Shown here one piece after another: positions 1-10,280 of a stretch of 11,998 nt of DNA. The translations under genes were made by a program, and so were the position numbers. The notes beneath the pieces were generated by a model that had not been told where the DNA came from, did not search any database, and saw only the letters and a list, made by a program, of their open reading frames with translations. The stretch comes from JAVBLU01 sp031553225 (GTDB lineage: Bacteria; Bacillota; Clostridia; Christensenellales; UBA1750): NCBI GenBank assembly GCA_031553225.1, contig JAVBLU010000063.1, positions 1 to 11,998 on the forward strand, read 5' to 3'. Every line of letters begins with the position of its first letter. Positions within the stretch are counted from its first letter, which is position 1.

Positions 1-1
1 C

Positions 2-1435
2 CCTGGGGGACGGGGCGGGGGTGGGGGGGGGGCGCGGCGGCTCACCCCCCGGGTGTGGCTTTTCGTGCTGCGGCCCCCTGGGGCGCCCACGGCCGGCTTT
101 GCGGTGTACTCGGTGTACACGTACGGCGGCCGCTGGCTGAACAGCCCCTACAACCCCCGCCTGCACATAACGGCCAAACAGGTTACCCCCGGCGACATCC
201 TGGACCGCGAAGGCACGGTGCTGGCCACCACCAAGGACGGGCAGCGCGCCTACCCGGGCGGGTCGACCCTGCGCAAGGCGGCCAGCCACGTGCTGGGCGA
301 TACGCGCGCCGTGGTGGCCACGGGCGCGGAGACCTTTTTGGCCGCGCACCTGCTGGGCTTTGACGCCTCGCTGCCCGAGCGCGTGGCCGACCTTTTGCAG
401 GGCGGGCAGCGGCGGGGCGACGACGTGGCCCTGAGCGTCTCGGCAAAGCTGCAGCGCTATGCGCACGACCAGTTTCCTTCCGGCAAGGACGGCGCGGCCG
501 TGGTGATGAACTACAAGACCGGCGAGCTGCTGCTCATGTACGCGTCGCCCGAGTTTGACCCGATGCGCGTGGAGGACGCCCTGAAGGAGGAGGCCGGCTC
601 GGCGCTCGTCAACCGCGTAACCCAGGGGCGCTACACGCCCGGGTCGGTGTTTAAGATCATCACGGCGGCCGCGGTGATGGAGCACATGCCCTCTTTGTTG
701 ACCGGCGAGTTTGTGTGCACGGGCGAGCTGGCGGGCGGCGAGCGGCCGGTGAAGTGCAGCCAGGCGCACGGCGCGCTTTCCTTTCAGCGGGCGTTCGAGG
801 TGTCGTGCAACTGCGCTTTCGCCCACTACGCGGCCCTGATGGGCGAGGGCGCGCTGCGCATGACGGCCGAGCAGTTCGGCTTTGGGCGGGACGCGTACTT
901 CGCCGACCTGATCGCCTACGACAGCCGCTTTCCGCAGGAGCGCCTGACGGGCGACGACCTGGGGTGGACGGCCGTGGGGCAGGGCACAACGCTTGTGACG
1001 CCGCTGCACATGGCGCTCATCTCCTGCGCCATCGCCCGCGGGGGGCAGATGCCCGAGCCCAAGCTCGTGCTGTCCGTCACCGCGCCCTCGGGGCGGGTCG
1101 CGCAGAAGCTGTCCCCCTCCGCCTACCTGCGCGTTAGTTCTGCGGCCGTGGCGGGCGAGCTGCAGAAGCTGATGCGCGGCGTGGTGAGCGATGGCACGGG
1201 CGCGCGCGCTGCCGTGAAGGGCTACAGCGTGTGCGGCAAAACCGGCACGGCGCAGGTGAGCGATTCCGGCGCGCAAAAATCGCACGCATGGTTTACCGGC
1301 TTTGTCGCCGACGAGCGCGCGCCCCTTGCGGTGTGCGTGGTGGTGGAGCACGGCGGCGGGGGCGGCGAGGTGGCCGCGCCGCTTGCGGGAAAGCTGCTCT
1401 CCCGCGCGATCGATTTGTATTTTTCCGGCCGATGA
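2..1435 (+). CDS. Class B penicillin-binding protein (peptidoglycan transpeptidase), 5' partial
   Basis: This encodes a D,D-transpeptidase that would cross-link peptidoglycan outside the cytoplasmic membrane. The reading frame is open to the left edge, so the true start is not visible; GTG at 53 is only the first usable codon in view. Counting from it, all three penicillin-binding motifs are present: SVFK with catalytic Ser198 and Lys201 (in TPGSVFK), SCN at 251-253, and KTGT at 396-399. The N-terminal part has the short PBP-dimer motif PGDILDREG and a NSPYNPR segment, as in the compact PbpA-like class B enzymes of Gram-positive bacteria that often pair with an FtsW/RodA protein. No PASTA domain follows; the protein ends about 65 residues after KTGT. 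A membrane anchor is expected before residue ~20, but the sequence there (codons of 56-110) contains RPPGAP and is a poor helix, which suggests errors. Transpeptidase assignment is firm; the division, elongation or sporulation role is unknown. Confidence 0.9.
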   Translation, partial: PGGRGGGGGGARRLTPRVWLFVLRPPGAPTAGFAVYSVYTYGGRWLNSPYNPRLHITAKQVTPGDILDREGTVLATTKDGQRAYPGGSTLRKAASHVLGDTRAVVATGAETFLAAHLLGFDASLPERVADLLQGGQRRGDDVALSVSAKLQRYAHDQFPSGKDGAAVVMNYKTGELLLMYASPEFDPMRVEDALKEEAGSALVNRVTQGRYTPGSVFKIITAAAVMEHMPSLLTGEFVCTGELAGGERPVKCSQAHGALSFQRAFEVSCNCAFAHYAALMGEGALRMTAEQFGFGRDAYFADLIAYDSRFPQERLTGDDLGWTAVGQGTTLVTPLHMALISCAIARGGQMPEPKLVLSVTAPSGRVAQKLSPSAYLRVSSAAVAGELQKLMRGVVSDGTGARAAVKGYSVCGKTGTAQVSDSGAQKSHAWFTGFVADERAPLAVCVVVEHGGGGGEVAAPLAGKLLSRAIDLYFSGR

Positions 1436-1439
1436 AACG

Positions 1440-1486
1440 GCGGGCCTCTCGGCCCGCGGCCGGGCGGTAAACGGCGTCGGTTTTTT
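1440..1486 (+). terminator. Possible terminator after the PBP gene
   Basis: Five bases after the PBP stop codon a 7-bp perfect stem (GCGGGCC, 1440-1446; GGCCCGC, 1451-1457) closes a four-base loop. A run of six T lies at 1481-1486, but 23 bases separate it from the stem. That is not a textbook intrinsic terminator. Only weak pairing of the intervening bases could bring a stem next to the T-run. It may still end the PBP transcript before the rpoB promoter. Confidence 0.4.
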
Positions 1487-1524
1487 GTCGATAAAATATA
1501 AATGGCGCTTGCCCGCGGGACGTG

Positions 1525-1553
1525 TTGACATCCCGACGGGTCAGCGCTATAAT
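1525..1553 (+). promoter_or_regulatory. Perfect sigma-A consensus promoter of rpoBC
   Basis: The -35 box TTGACA (1525-1530) and -10 box TATAAT (1548-1553) both match the housekeeping sigma-A/sigma-70 consensus exactly, with the optimal 17-bp spacer. Transcription should begin near 1560, giving a leader of about 198 nt before the rpoB start. An AT-rich stretch at 1490-1503 lies upstream, at roughly -57 to -70, slightly beyond the usual UP-element position. A perfect consensus predicts strong transcription, as expected for RNA polymerase genes, and argues that rpoBC does not depend on read-through from upstream. Confidence 0.88.
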
Positions 1554-1559
1554 CGTATA

Positions 1560-1757
1560 TTGCATTCGTATGGTTAAATCGGCCAAAATGGCCCTCTGCC
1601 GTGGCTTTCGACGTCATTGTACTACGAATACCACGCCTTGACAACGGGCAGACTGGATCGTTGGAAGGCGTGGCAAAACTTGACGGATGAAACCGCGAAA
1701 CGAAGGGCTCGCACCCGCCCCGGCGTCCCCGCAGCAATTAAGGGAGTGATTCACCGC
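1560..1757 (+). promoter_or_regulatory. Long structured 5' leader of rpoB
   Basis: This ~198-nt untranslated leader fills most of the 322-base gap between the PBP gene and rpoB. It contains nested inverted repeats. ATTCGTA (1564-1570) pairs with TACGAAT (1623-1629) and encloses a small hairpin GGCCA-AAA-TGGCC (1581-1593). One base later, CCACGCCTT (1631-1639) pairs with AAGGCGTGG (1665-1673), and inside it CAACG (1642-1646) pairs with CGTTG (1659-1663) around a 12-base loop. The two domains would stack side by side. No T-run follows them, so a simple attenuator is not evident. A role in processing, transcript stability or regulation of polymerase synthesis is inference. I recognise no known riboswitch or ribosomal-protein leader motif. 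Confidence 0.6.
1739..1750 (+). promoter_or_regulatory. Shine-Dalgarno site that fixes the rpoB start
   Basis: TAAGGGAGTGAT closely resembles the extended anti-16S complement TAAGGAGGTGAT, differing only by a swapped GA in the middle. AGGGAG ends 11 bases before ATG 1758. It supports this start over the in-frame ATG at 1779 and over the upstream in-frame TTG at 1617, neither of which has such a site. Part of the upstream extension would also overlap the leader hairpins. Confidence 0.75.
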
Positions 1758-4700
1758 ATGAACATCCACGAAGTAACGATGGGCAAGCGCACGCGGATGA
1801 GCTTTGCGTCCTTCGAGGAGGTCGTGAGCATACCCGACCTGAACGAGGTGCAAAAAAAATCCTACGAGCGGTTCCTTCAAGAGGATTTGCAGGAGGTGCT
1901 GGCGGACGTCTCTCCGATCACCGACTACACGGACACGCTTGAGCTTAGTTTCATCGGTTACTCGCTGGATGACACCCCCAAATACTCCGTTGAGGAGTGC
2001 AAGGAGCGCGATGTAAGCTTCTCCGCGCCCCTTAAAGTGAAGGTGCGCTTAACAAACAAGCAGACGGGCGAAATTAAGGAGCAGGACGTGTTCATGGGCG
2101 ATTTTCCGCTTATGACGCCCCAGGGCACCTTCATCATCAACGGCGCCGAACGCGTGATTATGTCGCAGCTGGTGCGCTCGCCCGGCGTGTACTTCAATAT
2201 GACCATCGATAAGGCCGGCACGCCCCTGTACGCCGCCACGGTCATCCCGCAGCGCGGCGCGTGGCTGGAATACGAGACCGACTCCAACGAGGTTTTGTGG
2301 GTGCGGGTGGACCGCACGCGCAAGCTTCCCATCACCGTGCTGCTGCGCGCGCTGGGCTACGGCACCGACGCACAGATTATCGATCTTTTGGGCGAGGACG
2401 AGCACCTCTCCGCCACCATCGCCCGCGACAGCGCGAAAACCGCCGAGGAAGGGCTGCTGGAGATCTACAAGCGCCTGCGCCCCGGCGAGCCGCCCACGGT
2501 GGACTCGGCCCAGTCCCTCCTCAACAACCTGTTCTTCGAGCCCAAGCGCTACGATCTGGCGCGCGTTGGGCGCTACAAGTTCAACAAAAAGCTGTCGCTG
2601 GCCGCCCGCATCGTTGGGTACGTGGCCGCGCAGGACATTGTGAACCCCCGCACGGGCGAGATCTTCGTGTCCGCGGGCGAGACCATCGAGCGCGACGTGT
2701 CGCTCAACATCCAAAACTCCGGCGTAAACGAGGTGTTCGTGCAGGCGAACGGCCGCGTGGTGAAGGTGATCGGCAACCGCTTCGTGGACGCCGCGCGCTG
2801 GCTGCCCTTTGACCCGGCCAGCGTGGGCATCACCGAGCGGGTGCACCTGCCCTCCCTGCTGCCCCTTCTGGAGGGCACCCCCTCGGCCGAGGACCTGAAG
2901 GCCGCCGTGCGCCGCCACATGCACGACCTGGTGCCCAAGTGCATCATCGTGGACGACATTCTGGCCTCCATCAACTACCAGATCGGCCTCAATCACGATA
3001 TCGGCCACACGGACGACATCGACCATCTGGGCAACCGCCGCCTGCGCTCGGTGGGCGAGCTTCTGCAAAACCAGATCCGCATCGGGCTCTCCCGCCTGGA
3101 GCGCGTGGTGAAGGAGCGCATGGCCATTCAGGCCCAGGAGGCGATCACGCCCCAGGCGCTCATCAACATCCGCCCGGTGTCCGCCGCCATCAAGGAATTC
3201 TTCGGCTCCTCCCAGCTCTCCCAGTTTATGGACCAGCCCAACCCCCTGGCGGCCCTGACGCACAAGCGCCGCCTTTCCGCCCTTGGCCCGGGCGGCTTAA
3301 ACCGCGACCGCGCCAACTTTGAGGTGCGCGACGTGCACCACTCCCATTACGGGCGCATATGCCCCATCGAGACGCCTGAAGGCCCGAACATCGGCCTGAT
3401 CGGCTCGCTGGCCACCTACGCGCGCATCAACGAGTACGGCTTTATCGAAGCGCCCTACCGCCTGGTGGACCGGGAGAGCCGCTGCATCACGAGCACCATC
3501 CAGTACATGACCGCCGACGAGGAGGACCTGTACGTCATCGCCCAGGCCAATGAAAAGCTGGACGAGCAGGGGCGCTTTGTGGCCGAGCGCGTGACCGTGC
3601 GCGTGCGCGACGAGATCATCGAGGTGCCCGCCACGGACGTGGACTATGTGGACGTTTCGCCCAAGATGCTCGTGTCCGTGGCCACGGCCATGGTGCCTTT
3701 CCTGGAGAACGACGACGCCAACCGCGCCCTGATGGGCTCGAACATGCAGCGCCAGGCCGTGCCGCTTCTGGTGCCCCAGGCCCCCATTGTGGGCACGGGC
3801 ATGGAGTACAAGGTGGCCGTGGACTCGGGCGCCGTCGCGCTGGCCGAGGAGGACGGCGTCATCGAGAAGGTGGCGGCCGACCACATCACCCTGCGCGGGC
3901 GCAGCGGCAAGCGCTACGATTATAAACTCATCAAGTTTACCCGCAGCAACCAGGGCACGTGCATCAATCAGCGGCCCACGGTTATCCAGGGCGAAGTGGT
4001 GAAAAAGGACCAGGTACTGGCCGACGGCCCCTCCATTGACCGGGGCGAGATGGCGCTTGGGCGCAATATCCTCATCGGCTTCCTCACCTGGGAAGGCTAC
4101 AACTACGAGGACGCCATCCTGATCAGCGAAAAGCTGGTGAAGGAGGACGTGTTTACCTCCATCCACATCGAGGAGTACGAGAGCGAGGCGCGCGACACGA
4201 AGCTCGGGCCGGAGGAGATCACCTCCGACATCCCCAACGTGGGCGAGGACGCTTTGAAGGACTTGGACGAGCACGGCGTCATCCGCATCGGCGCGGAGGT
4301 GCGCTCGGGCGACATTCTGGTGGGCAAGGTCACCCCCAAAGGAGAAACCGAGCTGACGGCCGAGGAACGGCTGCTGCGCGCCATCTTTGGGGAAAAAGCG
4401 CGCGAGGTGCGCGATACCTCCCTGCGCGTTCCGCACGGCGAGAGCGGCATCATCGTGGACGTGCGCGTGTTTACGCGGGAGAACCGCGACGAGCTCTCCC
4501 CGGGCGTGAACCAGCTTGTGCGCGTGTACATCGCCCAGAAGCGCAAAATCTCCGTGGGCGACAAAATGGCCGGACGCCACGGCAACAAGGGCGTCATCTC
4601 GCGCATCCTGCCCGAGGAAGACATGCCCTTCCTGCCCGACGGCACGCCCCTTGAAATCGTGTTGAACCCCTTGGGCGTTCCCTCGCGCATGAACATCGGC

Positions 4701-5465
4701 CAGGTGCTGGAGGTGCACCTGGGCTGGGCGGCCAAGGCGCTGGGCTGGCACATCGCCACGCCCGTGTTCGACGGCGCCAACGAGGAGGACATCATGTCCT
4801 GCCTGGAGATGGCCGGCAAGGGCCGCGACGGCAAGACCGTGCTGTACGACGGCCGCACGGGCGAGCCGTTTGAGAACACCGTTACGGTGGGCTACATGTA
4901 CATCCTCAAGCTTGCGCACCTGGTGGACGACAAGATCCACGCCCGCTCCACCGGCCCGTACTCGCTGGTCACCCAGCAGCCCCTGGGCGGCAAGGCGCAG
5001 TTTGGCGGGCAGCGCTTCGGCGAGATGGAGGTGTGGGCGCTGGAGGCTTACGGCGCGGCGCACACCCTGCAGGAAATCCTCACCGTGAAGTCCGACGACG
5101 TGGTGGGGCGCGTGAAGACGTACGAAGCCATCGTCAAAGGGGAAAACATCCCCGATCCGGGCGTTCCGGAGTCCTTCAAGGTGCTCATCAAGGAGCTGCA
5201 GTCCCTGGCGCTGGACGTGAAGGTTCTGGGGACCGACCAGCGGGAGATCACCTTCCGCGACACCACCGACGACGAGGACGTGGAGCAGCTGGACGTGAAC
5301 ATCGAGGGCCGCGAGGACGCGCCCGCACCCAGCGCCCAGCCCGCTGCGGCGGTGTCCGCGGGCGAGGGCCTGGAGGACATCGACCTGGACGACCTGGAGG
5401 TGCCGGGCCTGGAGGACGCCCTGTTCGACGAGGGCTTTGACGAGGACGAGGGCGAGGACGAATAG
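1758..5465 (+). CDS. rpoB: DNA-directed RNA polymerase subunit beta
   Basis: This is the second-largest catalytic subunit of RNA polymerase (1235 aa) and forms one pincer and half of the active-site cleft. Near-invariant motifs run throughout. The protrusion and lobe regions come first (GTFIINGAERVIMSQLVRSPGVYF, here described by its start near residue 118). The rifampicin-binding cluster follows at about 481-510, with Asp492, His502 and Ser507 matching E. coli D516, H526 and S531, so it looks like a rifampicin-sensitive type. CPIETPEGPNIGLI comes next, and the active-site lysines Lys936 and Lys944 lie in GDKMAGRHGNKGVI. The last ~80 residues are a strongly acidic low-complexity tail. Fork loop 2 reads NRDRAN (515-520) where E. 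coli has TRERAG. The start at ATG 1758 has a good Shine-Dalgarno site. It is co-directional with rpoC, 66 bases downstream. The usual upstream partner rplL is absent. Confidence 0.99.
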   Translation: MNIHEVTMGKRTRMSFASFEEVVSIPDLNEVQKKSYERFLQEDLQEVLADVSPITDYTDTLELSFIGYSLDDTPKYSVEECKERDVSFSAPLKVKVRLTNKQTGEIKEQDVFMGDFPLMTPQGTFIINGAERVIMSQLVRSPGVYFNMTIDKAGTPLYAATVIPQRGAWLEYETDSNEVLWVRVDRTRKLPITVLLRALGYGTDAQIIDLLGEDEHLSATIARDSAKTAEEGLLEIYKRLRPGEPPTVDSAQSLLNNLFFEPKRYDLARVGRYKFNKKLSLAARIVGYVAAQDIVNPRTGEIFVSAGETIERDVSLNIQNSGVNEVFVQANGRVVKVIGNRFVDAARWLPFDPASVGITERVHLPSLLPLLEGTPSAEDLKAAVRRHMHDLVPKCIIVDDILASINYQIGLNHDIGHTDDIDHLGNRRLRSVGELLQNQIRIGLSRLERVVKERMAIQAQEAITPQALINIRPVSAAIKEFFGSSQLSQFMDQPNPLAALTHKRRLSALGPGGLNRDRANFEVRDVHHSHYGRICPIETPEGPNIGLIGSLATYARINEYGFIEAPYRLVDRESRCITSTIQYMTADEEDLYVIAQANEKLDEQGRFVAERVTVRVRDEIIEVPATDVDYVDVSPKMLVSVATAMVPFLENDDANRALMGSNMQRQAVPLLVPQAPIVGTGMEYKVAVDSGAVALAEEDGVIEKVAADHITLRGRSGKRYDYKLIKFTRSNQGTCINQRPTVIQGEVVKKDQVLADGPSIDRGEMALGRNILIGFLTWEGYNYEDAILISEKLVKEDVFTSIHIEEYESEARDTKLGPEEITSDIPNVGEDALKDLDEHGVIRIGAEVRSGDILVGKVTPKGETELTAEERLLRAIFGEKAREVRDTSLRVPHGESGIIVDVRVFTRENRDELSPGVNQLVRVYIAQKRKISVGDKMAGRHGNKGVISRILPEEDMPFLPDGTPLEIVLNPLGVPSRMNIGQVLEVHLGWAAKALGWHIATPVFDGANEEDIMSCLEMAGKGRDGKTVLYDGRTGEPFENTVTVGYMYILKLAHLVDDKIHARSTGPYSLVTQQPLGGKAQFGGQRFGEMEVWALEAYGAAHTLQEILTVKSDDVVGRVKTYEAIVKGENIPDPGVPESFKVLIKELQSLALDVKVLGTDQREITFRDTTDDEDVEQLDVNIEGREDAPAPSAQPAAAVSAGEGLEDIDLDDLEVPGLEDALFDEGFDEDEGEDE

Positions 5466-5473
5466 AGCCGGCC

Positions 5474-5490
5474 CGCCGGGATTCCCGGCG
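5474..5490 (+). other. Hairpin in the rpoB-rpoC intergenic spacer
   Basis: CGCCGGG (5474-5480) and CCCGGCG (5484-5490) form a 7-bp perfect GC stem with a 3-base loop ATT, eight bases after the rpoB stop. No T-run follows, so termination is unlikely. It may stabilise or partition the rpoB and rpoC parts of the transcript, or be incidental in a GC-rich genome. Confidence 0.5.
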
Positions 5491-5514
5491 TCCGCCGCTT
5501 TCGCATATGCCAGG

Positions 5515-5520
5515 AAGGAG
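5515..5520 (+). promoter_or_regulatory. Shine-Dalgarno site of rpoC
   Basis: AAGGAG within CAGGAAGGAG lies 11 bases before ATG 5532. The spacing equals that at rpoB, and the site supports the chosen rpoC start. Confidence 0.75.
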
Positions 5521-5531
5521 CGCTACAGCTC

Positions 5532-9047
<3,516 letters not shown>

Positions 9048-9084
9048 CAGGGCCGCAGGAACTCCGCCGCGGCAAACACAATCA

Positions 9085-9123
9085 GCAAAGGCCCGGCGGC
9101 GCGTGATGCCGCCGGGCCTTTGC
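9085..9123 (+). terminator. Hairpin terminator after rpoC
   Basis: GCAAAGGCCCGGCGGC (9085-9100) and GCCGCCGGGCCTTTGC (9108-9123) are perfect reverse complements: a 16-bp stem with a 7-base loop GCGTGAT. The stem carries AAA on the left arm and TTT on the right, but no longer T-run follows. It probably ends the rpoBC transcript, and because it is symmetric it could act in both directions. It lies just upstream of the next gene. Confidence 0.75.
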
Positions 9124-9149
9124 GGCCATATGGGCATGATAACTATCGC

Positions 9150-10280
9150 ATGGGCCACAATGCTGCGCTGCGGCGCCGCTTCGATGGCGCGCAGGTTTTG
9201 CCGCCTCCGGCGGCGGGAAAGGGGATCGTTTGCGTGTTGGACGTTTGTGCGCGGCGCGGGGATATTCTGCGCCTGCTCTCGCAGGAGGTGTACGGCGCGG
9301 CGCCTGTGGAAAAGCCCGCCGGCATGCGGGTGGAGGAGCGCGACGAGGGCGCGGCGCTTGGCGGGCAGGCCCGGCGCTATACGCTTGGGGTTTCGTATGA
9401 AGGGCTGCCCGGGCGCGGGTGCGGGGGGTTCCAGGTGCGGGTGTTTCTGCCCGCGGCGCGGGAGCTCTGCCCGGTGTTCCTGCTGCTGTGCAACCGCGAC
9501 TTATCGATCATCGACGCGCCGGGCGACGCTTTTTCCCCGTTCTGGCCCGCGGAGCAGATCGTCGCGCGGGGCTACGGCGCGGCGGCGCTGCACCTGGCGC
9601 AGCTGGACCCAGACGAGCACGACGGTTTTGCAAACGGCGTGCACGGCCTGTTTGATCAGCAGCGCACCCCCTCTTCGTGGGGAACCATCGCCGCCTGGGC
9701 CTGGGGCGCGCGCCGCGCTCTGGACGCCCTGCTGACCCTCCCGCGGGTGGACGCCGGCCGCGTTGCCGTGGTGGGGCACTCGCGCGGCGGGAAAGCCGCG
9801 CTGTGGGCCGGCGCCTGCGACGAGCGCTTCGCCCTTACGGTGAGCAACGAGTCCGGCTGTACGGGCGCGGCCTACACGCGCGGCAAACAGGGCGAGAGCG
9901 TGCAGCGCATCAACCAGCGCTTTCCGCACTGGTTCTGTGAAAACTATCATGCGTACGGCGGCCGCGAGGAGGACATGCCCTTCGACCAGCACCTGCTGCT
10001 GGCGAGCGTTGCGCCCCGCCTTTTGTACGTGGCCTCGGCCCAGGAGGACACGTGGAGCGACCCTGTGGCGGAGTTTCGCGCCTGCAAGCTGGCCACCCCC
10101 GCATGGGAGGCGCACGGCCGCAAGGGCCTGGCCGCGACGAGCCTTCCGCCCGCGGGCGAGGCGTCCGTCAACGGCTGCATCGGCTACCACATGCGCGCCG
10201 GCGGGCACGACCTGCTGGCGGAGGACTGGCACCGCTTTATGGACGCGGCCGACCGCCACGGCTGGGGGCGCAAGCCATGA
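9150..10280 (+). CDS. Glucuronoyl-esterase-like (CE15-type) alpha/beta hydrolase
   Basis: This 376-aa serine hydrolase resembles the carbohydrate esterase 15 family, whose characterised members cleave esters between 4-O-methyl-glucuronic acid on xylan and lignin alcohols. The nucleophile elbow GHSRGGK places Ser211 in the family's GxSRxGK motif. Glu234, in SNESG, lies 23 residues later, the spacing I recall for the CE15 Ser-Glu pair. A C-terminal GYHMRAGGHD supplies His347/His353, of which His353 is the likely catalytic base. Other family-like blocks are FPHWFCEN, PFDQHLLLASVAPR and an N-terminal RRGDILRLLSQEVYG. No signal peptide is evident, so a cytoplasmic enzyme acting on imported sugars is possible; the substrate is unknown. 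The start is uncertain: ATG 9150 keeps the N-terminal family segment but has no clear Shine-Dalgarno. GTG 9234, preceded by AAAGGGG, and TTG 9120, inside the terminator, are alternatives. The stop overlaps the next gene. Confidence 0.8.
   Translation: MGHNAALRRRFDGAQVLPPPAAGKGIVCVLDVCARRGDILRLLSQEVYGAAPVEKPAGMRVEERDEGAALGGQARRYTLGVSYEGLPGRGCGGFQVRVFLPAARELCPVFLLLCNRDLSIIDAPGDAFSPFWPAEQIVARGYGAAALHLAQLDPDEHDGFANGVHGLFDQQRTPSSWGTIAAWAWGARRALDALLTLPRVDAGRVAVVGHSRGGKAALWAGACDERFALTVSNESGCTGAAYTRGKQGESVQRINQRFPHWFCENYHAYGGREEDMPFDQHLLLASVAPRLLYVASAQEDTWSDPVAEFRACKLATPAWEAHGRKGLAATSLPPAGEASVNGCIGYHMRAGGHDLLAEDWHRFMDAADRHGWGRKP
10277..10280 (+). promoter_or_regulatory. ATGA stop-start overlap coupling two genes
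   Basis: The methyltransferase ATG (10277-10279) overlaps the hydrolase TGA (10278-10280). Such overlaps usually mean translational coupling by re-initiation on one mRNA. A weak G-rich stretch (GGGGGCG, about 10264-10270) precedes the ATG. Confidence 0.8.

Noticed and set aside
5..32. G-quadruplex-like run of G tracts
   Set aside because: Four or more G tracts are present, but they sit at the window edge inside what should be coding sequence and look like a sequence-quality problem.
1638..1666. Second TTGACA as another rpoB promoter
   Set aside because: TTGACA occurs at 1638-1643, but no -10-like hexamer lies 16-18 bases downstream, and it is part of the leader hairpin.
1617..1757. In-frame upstream extension of rpoB from a TTG codon
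   Set aside because: It adds 47 residues unlike any RpoB N-terminus, overlaps the leader hairpins, and the start at 1758 has a good Shine-Dalgarno site.
2049..3263. Minus-strand open frame (404 codons) opposite the first half of rpoB
   Set aside because: It mirrors rpoB codon bias, with no domain and no ribosome-binding site.
3297..5063. Long minus-strand open frame (588 codons) opposite rpoB
   Set aside because: It is antisense to the conserved rpoB coding sequence, has a histidine/valine/alanine-rich composition typical of mirrored GC-rich codons, and shows no recognisable domain or start signal.
10052..10276. In-frame upstream extension of the methyltransferase
   Set aside because: It lies entirely inside the hydrolase coding sequence and encodes an arginine- and proline-rich stretch; the ATGA overlap gives a natural start.
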